DNA of 64,000 bases from Xenorhabdus griffiniae (lineage in GTDB: Bacteria > Pseudomonadota > Gammaproteobacteria > Enterobacterales > Enterobacteriaceae): contig NZ_LDNM01000017.1 of NCBI RefSeq assembly GCF_001028135.1, forward strand, positions 1-64,000, read 5' to 3'. The notes below the pieces were generated by a model. That model was not told the DNA's origin. It worked only from the letters and a program-made list of their open reading frames with translations, and searched no databases. A program made the translations under genes and the position numbers. Shown here piece after piece: positions 38,301-46,077 of the stretch (position 1 is its first letter; every line of letters begins with the position of its first letter).

Positions 38301-40964
38301 ATGCAGATAGATAAAGAAATGGTGATAGATAACCAATGTACTCCGCCTATCACCAACAATATTCCGATTGGCCGACCACTGTCCAACACACTTATTTATA
38401 TTTTGGATGCCTCTGGTCAGCCAGCGCCGGTTGGCGTAAGTGGCGAAATCTATATCGGCGGAATGGGGGTCGCCCGGGGTTATTCCAACCAACCGGCGCT
38501 GACAGCCGAGAAATTTGTTGCCGATCCCTTTAGTGAACATCCCAACGCTCGCATGTATAAGACCGGAGATTTGGCTCGCTGGCGATCTGACGGCAATATT
38601 GAGTACCTCGGCCGCAATGATTTTCAGGTTAAGCTGCGCGGCTTCCGTATCGAGTTAGGAGAAATCGAAACCCGATTAATGCAATGCCGCGGTGTGCGTG
38701 AGGCTATCGTGCTTGCCCGCGAAGATAAGCTGGGTGATAAACGTCTGATTGCTTATCTGATCGCTGAACCGAATGCCAAACTGATACCGACAGAACTGCG
38801 CCAGCAACTCGCACAACATCTCGCCGACTATATGCTGCCCAGCGCCTTTGTGACACTGCCTGCTTTTCCGTTAGCGCCTAATGGCAAGATTAACCGCCAG
38901 GCCCTACCGATGCCGGATCAGACATCCATTGCAACCCATACTTATGAAGAGCCGCTTGGTGAAATGGAAATTGCGCTGGCTGAAATTTGGCAAGCATTAT
39001 TAGGACTGAAAAAGGTTGGCCGTTATGATCATTTCTTTGAACTCGGTGGTCATTCTCTGATGGTTATCAACCTGATTGAGCGGTTGCGCAATCGAGGTTG
39101 GCACCTTGATATTCGTGCTGTATTTTCCACACCAACATTGGCGGAAATAGCAAAAATAATGCGGGTCATTCAAGATGATGAGGCCGCTTTTACCCTCCCC
39201 CCCAATCTTATCCCTGATGACTGCACCGCCATCACTCCTGATATGCTGCCGCTGGTTTCGCTGACGCAACATGAGATTGATACCATCGCGGCGACTATTC
39301 CTCATGGTGTCAACAATATTCAGGATATCTATCCACTTGCATCATTACAGGAAGGTATGCTGTTTCATCATCTGCTGCAAACACAAGGGGATGTTTATCT
39401 GTTGCACCTTTTGCTTGCTTTCAACACCCGCGAGCGTCTTGATGCTTTTCTGGCTGCTTTGCAACAAGTTATTAATCGTCACGATATTTTACGCACTGCC
39501 ATCTGCTGGCAGGGTTTAACGCAGCCCGTACAGGTTGTCTGGCGCCAGGCTTCTCTGCGCATCAATACGTTTGTGCCAGATAACGATAAAGAAGATGTAT
39601 CGTCTCAATTGCTGGCACAGACAGATCCATCCCAACACCGCCTCGATATCAGCCAGGCTCCACTATTCTCTGCTGATATTACCCATGATCCGAATCAGGG
39701 AGAGTGGTTGTTAGCGTTGTGTTGTCACCATATCCTCAATGACCACATATCGCTGAATATCATCATGGCTGAAATCAATGAACTTCTGCACTATCGTACT
39801 GAGCCATTACCGCCTGTATTACCGTACCGCCATTTTATCGCCCAATCCTTGTGTGTGCCGAAGCCCGATCACGAAGCCTATTTTCAGGAAATACTCGCTA
39901 GTGTGGATACGCCAACAACACCTTTCGGCATATTGGATGTTCACCGTGGGGACAGGCCCGTCACAGAGGTCATTAAGCCACTTAATGCAGCACTGACTAA
40001 CGCTATTCGCAAACAGGCACGCCGTCAAAGTGTTAGCCCCGGTGTTCTGTTTCATGTTGCGTTGGCACAAGTTCTGGCAAAAATAAGTGGGCGAGATGAT
40101 GTCGTCTTCGGGACAGTTTTGTCAGGACGGATGCAGGGCAGTGCCGATATTGAGCGAATTCTGGGAATGTTCATCAACACCCTGCCCGTGCGGATCACGC
40201 TGGCGGGGAACAGCACACAAGAAACCGTGCAAGCAACTTACCGCAGTTTGACGCAGTTACTTGAACATGAACAGGCACCACTGGCACTGGCTCAACGTTG
40301 CAGCGGTGTAGCACATCCTCTGCCGCTTTTTAATACACTCCTTAATTATCGCCATAGCCAATCGAATGCTATCAATACCCTATGGGAAGGTATACGTCTG
40401 GTAACCGGGCGAGAAAGGACTAACTATCCCATCTATCTGGCTGTCGATGATTTGGGTAAAAGTTTCCTGCTGACCGCTCAGGCCATATCAGGAATCGATC
40501 CGGCACGCCTGATTGCTGATGTAACGACTGCTTTAGCGGATCTGGTAAAAACATTGGAAACCGAACCCCAAAAACCAATCATGAACATTACGGCCCTGTC
40601 TGCCACTGAGTGCCGGCCGCTACTGACCGATTTCAACGCTATTCAGGCGGGCTTACCGCAAGATACACTGACATCAGGACACTCTACTATTGGAACAACT
40701 TCCGGTTACGAAGCGCCACGCGGTGATGTGGAAACTGCACTGGCTGAGATTTGGCAGAAATTGCTAAAACGGGAACGGGTCGGTCGTTATGACAATTTCT
40801 TTGCATTGGGAGGTCATTCATTGACAGCAATACAATTGTTGGCGCGTATGCGTGAACAAGACATGGAAATGCCATTAGCAACTTTGTTCACTCACCCTAC
40901 ACTGTGTGAACTGGCCGGGGCTATAAACCCAAATCGCTCAACGGTAGTGAGTCGCCTAAACTGA
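29325..40964 (+). CDS. Non-ribosomal peptide synthetase, C-A-T-C/E-A-T-C-A-T-C/E-T, no thioesterase
   Basis: This is a 3,879-residue NRPS. Domains by residue: C1 about 30-470 (HHLVIDG), A1 490-990 (YTSGSTGQPKG, NGKLDRQAL), T1 near 1035 (FFELGGHSL), C2 1140-1580, A2 1610-2110, T2 near 2155, C3 2220-2650 (HHIITDG), A3 2680-3190, T3 near 3235, C4 3330-3760 and T4 near 3825 (FFALGGHSL). C2 and C4 have the extra HHLxxxxGD near their start that marks dual epimerisation/condensation domains, so residues 1 and 3 should become D. The C4-T4 module has no A domain: the linker LTDFNAIQAGLPQDTL, which opens an A domain elsewhere, jumps straight to the pre-T linker. No TE follows. Rough specificity pockets: A1 hydrophobic, A2 serine-like, A3 unusual. 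The ATG at 29325 fits the ribosome site better than the one at 29319. The product is unknown. Confidence 0.95.
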   Translation: MLHKNSSQTSSDACHNHSLSLSASPLSSYPLSSPQQAIWFDQAIHPNSSNYNLSIFICIEGELNEALFARAFESVVYCHDTLRLQFLNTHALPRQKVVHSLPVAIDIQDFSLHPEAETKVKQYMDDEFMHPFRLNETLWRSRLLRVSNTCRYWQFCCHHLVIDGTGMFILINKVIDAYNRLMKGETLNNSAHSYLDFITDNLNYLASEHYSHDRQFWLKRYENPPPPLLQPVNCTNTTGHKQIKPTAAQSVIWSIDHALFKRIENVAGGQGLPFLHFMYAILACYFTRVTDVNEIVIGVPVHNRKNTRQKYTMGMFASVIPIGITLSPEDTFRDVMRKAATEMSLCHEHDRFPIAELNRQIPSRQQVGNARLFDVTLSLEPFKANLHMEGENVSAKQFDLRSGTPYPLCVRMKQYTNTARPEDTYSPVSIEFYFSPDYLSTPEVTALRSRLAVLLDAALTSLETPSLAQTKIVNLPILPDIERQQVLRDFNATQTEFPQDTLIHQLFEAQVRRTPDATAVVFEEQSLSYDELNKRANRLAYHLIALGVRPDDRVAICIERSLEMVVGLLGILKAGGAFVPLDPTYPTSRLTYMLNDSAPVALITQTTVTGIGNSHLPVILLDIPDDPVLDGRSEENPEIPSLGLTSRHLAYVIYTSGSTGQPKGVMIEHRSLCNLITTQQDRLSITSDSRILQFASNSFDACIWEFGMALLAGGCLYLARRENLLPGTTLSHYLETHTMTHALLSPTALATMDSLPATLQTLMVGGEACPPTLTKRWASGRQMINAYGPTEATVCATLCRCESQGDNAPPIGRPIANTQIYILDRHGQPVPWGVAGEIYIAGVGVARGYLNRPELTAERFLINPFSSEHNARMYKSGDLGRWLPDGKIEYLGRNDFQIKLRGFRIEPGEIEARLRQCHGVREALVLPCEKLPCENSPVSKQLIAYLLPKTGVELEPMTLRQQLAQHLAEYMIPGAFVTLDAFPLTPNGKLDRQALPKPDHTAIVTRSYQTPIGEAETLLSQIWQMLLGVKYVSRCDHFFELGGHSLTAIGLIEKLRELGWSLDIQNVFTKPVLKEMAKALLSVQKDTVQGNTAQENATVFTVPPNLIPEGCTAITPDMLTLVSLSRHEINAIAATIPGGAANIQDIYPLAPLQEGILFHHLLQKQGDTYLLRELLAFDTRERLDIFLATLQRVINRHDILHTSIYWQGLAQPVQVVWRQTSLNIKTFLPDDDQDIPRQLLARTDPHHYRLDVSQAPLFSADIAYDPHQDEWLLVLCIHHLVCDHITLERIIDEIDLLSPDHSEKGYPDHRHSVKLPPILPYRHFVAQCLHWPTSDHEAYFRKIFSDIDAPTAPFGILDIHSEDKQITEAKQPLDAALSRAIRTQARRQGVSPSILFHVALALVLAKTSGRDDVVFGTVLLGRMQGSTGIDHMMGLLINTLPIRIGLTDNSAQAIVQETYLNLMNLLEHEQATLTLAQHCSRVLPPLPLFNTLFNYRHSQADITLAKWEGVRLLMEEERINYPIGLFVDDWGDGFSLVAQTVSGIDPIRLIGYMTTALTGLLEALETAPHQPVLAIPILPNAERQQVLVDFNALPSSPDLVFSQNTATDVPQDAFIHQLFEKQVQQNPDAIAVIFEEQSLSYAELNRQANCLAHYLITLGVRPDDRVAICSERSPVMMVGLLAILKAGGAYVPLDPNYPAERLAYILEDAAPVALLTQTLFTQTTLINRLTNVPIVDLNHLAFLSADMPDSNPDPQVLDLTSRHLAYVIYTSGSTGLPKGVMNEHRGVVNGLLWSQKTYQLTPQDRVLQKTPFSFDVSVWELFPPLMSGAQLILARPDGHKDPHYLRSEIEKRQITLLYFVPAMLQQFVHAIPAGCCPSLRHILCSGEEFPYALQQKCLSHFAHCQLHNLYGPTEAAIHVTAWQCVPDRYIGRVPIGKPIANIQIYLLDSHKKPVPIGVTGELYIGGIGVARGYLNRPELTAERFLADPFSSGPDARLYKSGDLARWLPDGNIEYLGRNDFQVKIRGFRIELGEIETTLAQCHGVREAVVIVREDIPNEKRLVAYLLAEPNATLVPAELRQQLAQHLAEYMLPSAFVTLATFPLTPNGKLDRQALPEPDQTALATRNYAAPIGDIETALAGIWQQLLKLEQVGRHDHFFELGGHSLLAIQLAARIRQKLARELHLQQLFSHPVLADLAALLIDTPVTTHIVIPATDRNQPLPLSFSQQRLWFLTRLNSKASLAYHIPIILHLSGDLDHAAFTSALDHLVSRHESLRTRFVLIDDQPYQHIDNADTGFSLTCQDLRGLDEISRMARIHELAELETQTPFDFANEPMIRGHLLQLSDKEHVLILTQHHIITDGWSVGILLRELSALYRTAQGKCGNPLPHLPIQYADYAVWQQKWLQGDVLTAQRDFWQKQLQNAPTLLTLPIDHPRPPEQSYTGDHVPVHLNVDLLSALKALGQRQDATLFMMLLAAWSIVLARLSGQDDVVIGIPVANRSLSDLEGLIGFFVNTLPLRIKLEQANPVTNLLAHVREQTLAAYAHQDLPFEQLVEILKPERSLSYNPIFQVMLALNNTPTQSLELPGLSVSKIAPPHRSAYFDLTLSLTESREGLSGYLEYASSLFDRPTVERMVGYLIHVLTAMTTNETQTIARLPVLSVAERQQLLIDFNAPQADFTHNALIHQLFEAQVQRTPDATAVIFEEQSLSYDELNCRANQLAHSLMAFGVRPDDRVAIQVERGLDMIIGLFGILKAGAGYIPLDPAYPAERLIYQLSDCKPAILLTQKHLQARLPIQGIPIWLLDDEIHQNNLQKQPDYNPDSRQTGAQPHHLAYIIYTSGSTGNPKGVMLEHRNVVSLIHAHCQISEPGLGDRILQFVTFAFDISVSDIFPTLASGATLVLRPPHIKIPNSTFVNFLREQKVTIINIPTAFWHHWAQEMKAERVGFSPYIRTVIVGGDKVEYRYLVDWLSCPETQSCRWFNAYGPTEITITATAMQIDKEMVIDNQCTPPITNNIPIGRPLSNTLIYILDASGQPAPVGVSGEIYIGGMGVARGYSNQPALTAEKFVADPFSEHPNARMYKTGDLARWRSDGNIEYLGRNDFQVKLRGFRIELGEIETRLMQCRGVREAIVLAREDKLGDKRLIAYLIAEPNAKLIPTELRQQLAQHLADYMLPSAFVTLPAFPLAPNGKINRQALPMPDQTSIATHTYEEPLGEMEIALAEIWQALLGLKKVGRYDHFFELGGHSLMVINLIERLRNRGWHLDIRAVFSTPTLAEIAKIMRVIQDDEAAFTLPPNLIPDDCTAITPDMLPLVSLTQHEIDTIAATIPHGVNNIQDIYPLASLQEGMLFHHLLQTQGDVYLLHLLLAFNTRERLDAFLAALQQVINRHDILRTAICWQGLTQPVQVVWRQASLRINTFVPDNDKEDVSSQLLAQTDPSQHRLDISQAPLFSADITHDPNQGEWLLALCCHHILNDHISLNIIMAEINELLHYRTEPLPPVLPYRHFIAQSLCVPKPDHEAYFQEILASVDTPTTPFGILDVHRGDRPVTEVIKPLNAALTNAIRKQARRQSVSPGVLFHVALAQVLAKISGRDDVVFGTVLSGRMQGSADIERILGMFINTLPVRITLAGNSTQETVQATYRSLTQLLEHEQAPLALAQRCSGVAHPLPLFNTLLNYRHSQSNAINTLWEGIRLVTGRERTNYPIYLAVDDLGKSFLLTAQAISGIDPARLIADVTTALADLVKTLETEPQKPIMNITALSATECRPLLTDFNAIQAGLPQDTLTSGHSTIGTTSGYEAPRGDVETALAEIWQKLLKRERVGRYDNFFALGGHSLTAIQLLARMREQDMEMPLATLFTHPTLCELAGAINPNRSTVVSRLN

Positions 40965-40986
40965 TACTCTGGGCCAAAACGAAATT

Positions 40987-41018
40987 AAGTGGTTCCACTC
41001 CCCGTGGAGCCACTTTTC
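40987..41018 (+). terminator. Rho-independent terminator after the NRPS
   Basis: A 12-base stem (AAGTGGTTCCAC with GTGGAGCCACTT, one G-T wobble) around loop TCCCC is followed by T residues, about 23 bases after the NRPS stop. It shows that no downstream gene belongs to the NRPS transcript. Confidence 0.88.
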
Positions 41019-41053
41019 AATCAATCATCTAACAGGTAATGTTTGCGGCAAAC

Positions 41054-41812
41054 TCAGTTAAAATTAGGTTGACCATTGGATGCATTTACCCCGCCATCTA
41101 TCGGCAAGTTCACCCCATTAATGAAACTGGCATCTTCGCTGGCCAAAAATGCAATGGCTGCTGCCACTTCAGAAGGTTGGCCCGCCCTTTTTAACGGAAT
41201 ACGACTATCGAAATGCGCAAGGGTTTCATCATCAAAGCGGGCAACCATCGGAGTCAATACCAGGCTCGGGCAAACCGCATTGACACGGATCCCTTGTGAA
41301 CCATGATCCAGCGCCATCGCACGGGTTAAATTCACGACAGCACCTTTTGCTGCACAATAGTGAGCGCCGCCCCAATCTCCCCCCAAGCCAGATACCGAGG
41401 CATTATTGACAATACACCCTTTGCTTTTCAGCAAATGAGGCAAAGCAGAATAGCTACAATTGAGTACACCATTGAGATTCGTAGCCAGTACTGCATTACC
41501 GTCTTCTTGTGAAGTACTCAATAAATCACCAACCACATATAACCCGGCGTTGTTCACCAGAATATCTATCCGGCCAAAATGCCTGACGGTTTCATCAACC
41601 ATATTTTTAGCCGATTCCCGGTCCGCGACATCTGTCTGAATCACTAACGCTTTGCTCGAAGGCAACTCGCTCAGTACACGATTAAGCTTCTCTGTATCCC
41701 GCCCAGCTAACACCACAATGGCTCCCTCTTGTGAGAAACGCTTTGCTGTAGCCTCACCAATACCACTACCTGCACCAGTAATAATGACAACTTTATCCTC
41801 AAATCGAATCAT
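41054..41812 (-). CDS. SDR-family NAD(P)-dependent oxidoreductase
   Basis: This 252-residue classical short-chain dehydrogenase has the nucleotide-binding TGAGSGIG (about residue 12), DV at about 62, NNAG (about 88), and the catalytic Ser plus YxxxK (NASVSG, YCAAKGA). The C-terminal GVNLPIDGG is the usual family end. The substrate cannot be predicted. It is convergent with the NRPS and separated from it by a strong terminator, so a role in tailoring the peptide is possible only if separately expressed. Confidence 0.88.
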   Translation of the reverse strand: MIRFEDKVVIITGAGSGIGEATAKRFSQEGAIVVLAGRDTEKLNRVLSELPSSKALVIQTDVADRESAKNMVDETVRHFGRIDILVNNAGLYVVGDLLSTSQEDGNAVLATNLNGVLNCSYSALPHLLKSKGCIVNNASVSGLGGDWGGAHYCAAKGAVVNLTRAMALDHGSQGIRVNAVCPSLVLTPMVARFDDETLAHFDSRIPLKRAGQPSEVAAAIAFLASEDASFINGVNLPIDGGVNASNGQPNFN

Positions 41813-41952
41813 TTTATTACCCTCATTGATATATATTCAAAGCTTACCGTGTAATATCAAACACCAGAGTCTTCCCTCAATAAACTTATATTCATTAGTT
41901 AATCACAATATAAAATATTACTTATTTAATATTTAATATAATGTACTTATTT

Positions 41953-42057
41953 ATATTCGATAAACTTCAAGTTGCAATCCGCAAGACGACGCGAGACCTT
42001 ATATTTCCCCGCTTCGCGGGGAAATATAACACGCATCTTAAAGTTGGATTGGTATAG
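41953..42057 (-). repeat. Dispersed palindromic repeat, copy 2 (inverted)
   Basis: This is the same element as at 11337-11443 in the opposite orientation. The central hairpin ATATTTCCCCGC / GCGGGGAAATAT is perfect here. The outer arms AACTTCAAG and CTTAAAGTT have one mismatch. It sits in the 275-base gap between the SDR gene and htpX, in which no gene is seen. Confidence 0.9.
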
Positions 42058-42087
42058 TATATTCTGTTTAGGCTACGGGTTATCGCA

Positions 42088-42972
42088 TTATTTTAGATAT
42101 TCACCACGACGAAGGGCTTCAATACGCTTATCCAACGGCGGATGAGATAAGAACAACTCACTGAAGCTCTTAGCTTTGCCATTAATACAGAATGCCATCA
42201 TTCTCCCCTCTTCCTGAGGTTCATAACTGGTCTTAAGACGTTGCAATGCAGCAATCATCTTTTCGCGGCCAACCAATTTCGCTGATCCTGCATCCGCATG
42301 GAATTCACGATAACGGGAGAACCACATGGTAATAATACTGGCTAAAATACCAAATACGATCTCCAATACCATGGAAATCACCATGTAGACGATTGGATTA
42401 CCATTACTGCTGCTTTCACTTTCATCATCGCTGCTGGAAAGGAAACTCGCAGCAGCCTGTGCAATGATCCGTGAAATAAAGATAACGAATGTATTCACGA
42501 TACCCTGCAACAATGTCATCGTCACCATATCACCATTAGCGATATGACTAATTTCATGTGCAATGACGGCTTCGGCTTCGTCACGGCTCATATTGTTCAG
42601 TAGCCCCGTACTAACAGCAACCAGAGAAGCATTACGGCGTGCCCCTGTAGCAAATGCGTTAATATCCAGGGCATCATAGATAGCCACTTGTGGCATCGTG
42701 ATTCCAACCTGATCCGCCTGACGACGGACAGTTTCCATCAACCAGGCTTCAGTTTCATCGGACGGTTTTTCAATAACCTGACCACCAACAGAACGTAAAG
42801 CCATCCATTTCGACATTAACAAAGAAATGAATGCACCACCAAAACCAAACAAACCAGCCATAATCATGAGACCAGCAACACTGCTCCGCTGAACTCCTGT
42901 AAGTGAAAGTATTATTCCAAACACCACCATGACAGCAAGGTTTGTGAGAAGGAACAAGGCAATTCTCATCAT
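42088..42972 (-). CDS. htpX: Membrane metalloprotease HtpX
   Basis: HtpX (294 residues) is an inner-membrane zinc protease that degrades misfolded membrane proteins together with FtsH. Two N-terminal transmembrane helices are followed by the catalytic [10 protein letters not shown] motif (about residue 139), two more hydrophobic stretches, and the third zinc ligand region in [10 protein letters not shown]. The gene order proQ-prc-htpX matches E. coli. It is separated from prc by a terminator, so it probably has its own promoter in the 180-base gap (CpxR control is known in E. coli but not visible here). Confidence 0.97.
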   Translation of the reverse strand: MMRIALFLLTNLAVMVVFGIILSLTGVQRSSVAGLMIMAGLFGFGGAFISLLMSKWMALRSVGGQVIEKPSDETEAWLMETVRRQADQVGITMPQVAIYDALDINAFATGARRNASLVAVSTGLLNNMSRDEAEAVIAHEISHIANGDMVTMTLLQGIVNTFVIFISRIIAQAAASFLSSSDDESESSSNGNPIVYMVISMVLEIVFGILASIITMWFSRYREFHADAGSAKLVGREKMIAALQRLKTSYEPQEEGRMMAFCINGKAKSFSELFLSHPPLDKRIEALRRGEYLK

Positions 42973-43101
42973 ATAAATTTGCTTCCTTTAATTATCAAAC
43001 AGTTCAACTAAGCGTTAAGCCATAAGATGGGGATTAACCCCATATTATTCAAGTTTTTTAAGATGTTAAGCGATGTAAACAACATAACTTTACAATATGA
43101 T

Positions 43102-43133
43102 AAAAAAAGGCCGGCTAACAAGCCGACCTTTTA
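43102..43133 (-). terminator. Terminator of the proQ-prc unit
   Basis: On the minus strand AAGGTCGGCT pairs with AGCCGGCCTT around TGTT (one wobble) and is followed by seven T residues, about 20 bases after the prc stop. Confidence 0.88.
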
Positions 43134-43152
43134 TCTATAACGAATTTTAAAA

Positions 43153-45252
43153 CTATCTCGTTACAGCCATTTCAGCAGGCTGATGCGCCAAATCCAGGGC
43201 AATTTTTACAGATTCATCTAAGTAAGGATCAGGCCCTTTATAATCTTTTGGTAAATCCTCAAGCGATTTGAGCGGTTTTTTACCTGCCCGTTTAAAGCGT
43301 TCATTAAGATGATTCAATTTGTTTGTTTCGTATTCCTTGTTTTCTTTCTCTCTTTGAGCATAGTTCAAGGAGTAAACGCCCTTACGTTCTTTCATGGCTT
43401 TATAGTAAGCAATATCCTGTCTGATATATTTAAACTCAGGATCATTAGCAATCCGTTGATTATGCAGCTTAGTCAGTAGCGGGGTTAACTCTGAAATCAC
43501 TTTCAAGGAAGTATAATGCGCAGGCTGAATGCTGTCCCAAGGTAACGCATTATCCTCTTGACTTTCCCCTATTTCAGACGGTTCTTCTCCTGTCGGCATA
43601 ATGATATCAGGCGTTACCCCTTTAAGCTGGGTGCTCCCCCCATTTATCCGGTAGAATTTCTGGATAGTGTATTGCACAGAGCCAATTTCAGGCCACTCAG
43701 GCCGTAACATTTGATCATAAATACGATTCAAAGGGCGATATTGCTGAACGGTACCTTTACCGAAAGAAGGATCCCCCACAATTAATCCACGGCCATAATC
43801 CTGCATCGCAGCTGCAAAAATTTCAGATGCAGAAGCACTTCTGTTGTCAATCAGAACGACCAGAGACCCTTTATAATATCTTGCCTCATCTGTATCTGCC
43901 TCCACTTTGACTCTACCGGTATTGTCCCGGATCTGGACAACGGGACCCGTGGGAATAAATAAGCCAGATAACGATACAGCTTCTGTGAGCGCTCCACCAC
44001 CATTGCCGCGCAAATCAATAACAACCGAAGCAACCCCCTGTTTAGTGAGCTTTTGCAACTGCACTTTTACATCGTTAGTCAAGCCGACATAGAAACTGGG
44101 TATATCCAGAACACCCACCTTCTCTTTCCCTACCGTTTTCACCGACATCTTGACAGCATTATCTTCAAGGCGGATATTCTCGCGGGTTAAGGTAACAATG
44201 TGGTTTTTTGCCCCTTTTGTACTCGGCGTGATTTCAAGGCGGACTTTACTCCCCTTTGGCCCTTTAATAAGCGCAACAACATCTTCCAAACGCCATCCAA
44301 CAACATCGACAATTGGCTTGCCTACTTGCCCAACACCAATGATTTTATCTCCAACTTTCAATAAATTGCTTTTGGCAGCCGGGCCGCCCGCAAGTAATGA
44401 ACGAATGGTAATATACTCATCATCATATTGTAAAACAGCACCGATGCCCTCAAGAGATAAGCTCATCTCTGAATTAAACTGTTCTGTATCACGAGGAGAG
44501 AGATAACTGGTATGCGGATCTATTTCACGGGCAAAAGCCATCATAATGCTTTGAAAAACATCCTCACTCTTGGTTTGTGTAAGGCGTTTTAATAACGTCC
44601 GATAGCGCTTAGTCAGGGTTTCTTTAATTTCTTTATCATCTTTTTTGCCGGATAACTTAAGGTTTATCCAATCAAATTTGATTTTGGCATCCCAAAGCCT
44701 GTCCAACTCTTCAACACTCTTTGGCCATGGTGCTTTGATACGGTCGGTTTCAATGGTGTCATGACCATTTAAGTCAACGGGTCGTTCTAAACGGGAGAGC
44801 ACATATTGATAACGTTCAAAGCGGCGTTTTTGCATCAGATTAAATAGATCATAAGGAAGCTTTAGATCGCCATTTTCAAGCTCTTTTCCTAATCCTCCCT
44901 TTTGAGACGCGAAGGGGGCAATATCAGATGCCAAAAAAACATTGTGTCCATAATCCAGTTGATTCAGGTAACGATCAAAAATTTTTCCTGAAAAATCTGC
45001 ATCCAGATAAAACTGGCGATAATGAGAACGGAGAAAGCGGGAAACAATCCGCTTACTTACTGTGGGATGCTGTGGTTCCGGTTTTAAATCTGGCAGTTGG
45101 CTCAGGCTGATAACAGCCGTATTGTGACCATTAATGACATTGGCGTTAGTCGCGTGGCTACCACCCGCGACATTGTCATTAATCGTATCTGCATAACCTA
45201 TACTAGAAAATGGTAGACCTAAAACGAAAGCCAATGTAATGAGTTTGTTCAT
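43153..45252 (-). CDS. prc: Tail-specific C-terminal processing protease Prc
   Basis: Prc (699 residues, E. coli about 682) is a periplasmic protease that trims or degrades proteins with nonpolar C-termini, including FtsI and MepS. A signal peptide (LITLAFVLGLPFSSIGYA) is followed by an N-terminal helical domain, a PDZ domain (LSLEGIGAVLQYDDEYITI) and the S41 catalytic core: Ser in ASASEIFAAAM and Lys in FGKGTVQQY. The start is the ATG at 45250-45252 with GGAGG upstream; a TTG two codons earlier is less likely. It lies 19 bases after proQ. Confidence 0.97.
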   Translation of the reverse strand: MNKLITLAFVLGLPFSSIGYADTINDNVAGGSHATNANVINGHNTAVISLSQLPDLKPEPQHPTVSKRIVSRFLRSHYRQFYLDADFSGKIFDRYLNQLDYGHNVFLASDIAPFASQKGGLGKELENGDLKLPYDLFNLMQKRRFERYQYVLSRLERPVDLNGHDTIETDRIKAPWPKSVEELDRLWDAKIKFDWINLKLSGKKDDKEIKETLTKRYRTLLKRLTQTKSEDVFQSIMMAFAREIDPHTSYLSPRDTEQFNSEMSLSLEGIGAVLQYDDEYITIRSLLAGGPAAKSNLLKVGDKIIGVGQVGKPIVDVVGWRLEDVVALIKGPKGSKVRLEITPSTKGAKNHIVTLTRENIRLEDNAVKMSVKTVGKEKVGVLDIPSFYVGLTNDVKVQLQKLTKQGVASVVIDLRGNGGGALTEAVSLSGLFIPTGPVVQIRDNTGRVKVEADTDEARYYKGSLVVLIDNRSASASEIFAAAMQDYGRGLIVGDPSFGKGTVQQYRPLNRIYDQMLRPEWPEIGSVQYTIQKFYRINGGSTQLKGVTPDIIMPTGEEPSEIGESQEDNALPWDSIQPAHYTSLKVISELTPLLTKLHNQRIANDPEFKYIRQDIAYYKAMKERKGVYSLNYAQREKENKEYETNKLNHLNERFKRAGKKPLKSLEDLPKDYKGPDPYLDESVKIALDLAHQPAEMAVTR

Positions 45253-45271
45253 GCCCAAGTTGGCCTCCGTA

Positions 45272-45982
45272 TCAGAACTTTAAGTGTTCTGCGCGTACAA
45301 TCATTGCCAAACCAGTAGGTAACTGCACTCTGACACCATCTTTTGCAATTTCAAGCACAGATGCATCCATTAAGCTTTTTCCTACGTTTACTTTAATAGT
45401 CTGGCCGACTTTCAAAGCGGATACGTCAGTGACTGAGTTTAACTCAGGTTGTGCCATTTTTTTTATGGTTTTATCTGCTGGTTTACGCGATTGTAGCGGG
45501 TGGTTTTGCGAACGCACCGGACGTTTTTCACCATCACCTGATCTCTTTTGATGACGAGGAGCCGGCTTTTTATTCACAGGGCGTTCATTTTTCTTGTCAG
45601 ATACGTTTTCAGCTTCACGTTTCTTGGCACGCTGTTCAGATCGTTGAGCCTGTACCCGTGCTTTCGCTTCTGCCAGTTGCTGACGCGCATGTTCAATATG
45701 TTCAATTTCCAGCTCCCCACACATGTTTCCGTCAAGGTCAACACGCTGGGCACCTTCTTTTACACCATAGAGATAACGCCAACTGGAGGTATACAAGCGC
45801 AAAGCAGAACGGAGCTGTGTTTTACTCAAACACTCCTCGTCCTGAATACGTTCAACGATGTCCTGGAAGATCCCAATCTTCAAAGGACGTGCTTCACCTT
45901 CTGCTACAAAGCAAAGCGGGAAGCGCTCAGCCAAGAAAGCAATGACTTCTTTACTACTGTTCAACTTAGGTTGATTTTCCAT
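45272..45982 (-). CDS. proQ: RNA chaperone ProQ
   Basis: ProQ (236 residues) is a global RNA-binding protein that stabilises small RNAs and mRNA 3' ends. The N-terminal FinO-like domain runs to about residue 120 ([20 protein letters not shown]). A long basic Lys/Arg/Asn linker follows (about 120-180), then a C-terminal SH3-like domain ([20 protein letters not shown]). It is the first gene of the proQ-prc pair. Confidence 0.97.
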   Translation of the reverse strand: MENQPKLNSSKEVIAFLAERFPLCFVAEGEARPLKIGIFQDIVERIQDEECLSKTQLRSALRLYTSSWRYLYGVKEGAQRVDLDGNMCGELEIEHIEHARQQLAEAKARVQAQRSEQRAKKREAENVSDKKNERPVNKKPAPRHQKRSGDGEKRPVRSQNHPLQSRKPADKTIKKMAQPELNSVTDVSALKVGQTIKVNVGKSLMDASVLEIAKDGVRVQLPTGLAMIVRAEHLKF

Positions 45983-46077
45983 GAAATTTCCTGATTACAA
46001 CGGTTTTGCCAACCAGCGCAGGCATGAACAGGCGACATTATAATAGCGTTGCTGATAAATGCCACGTTATACGTATG

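Noticed and set aside
29319-40964. Long internal repeats within the NRPS as possible mobile or CRISPR-like structure
   Set aside because: The repeats are homologous A, T and C domains of the same enzyme with family-wide conserved motifs. No CRISPR array was seen anywhere in the window.
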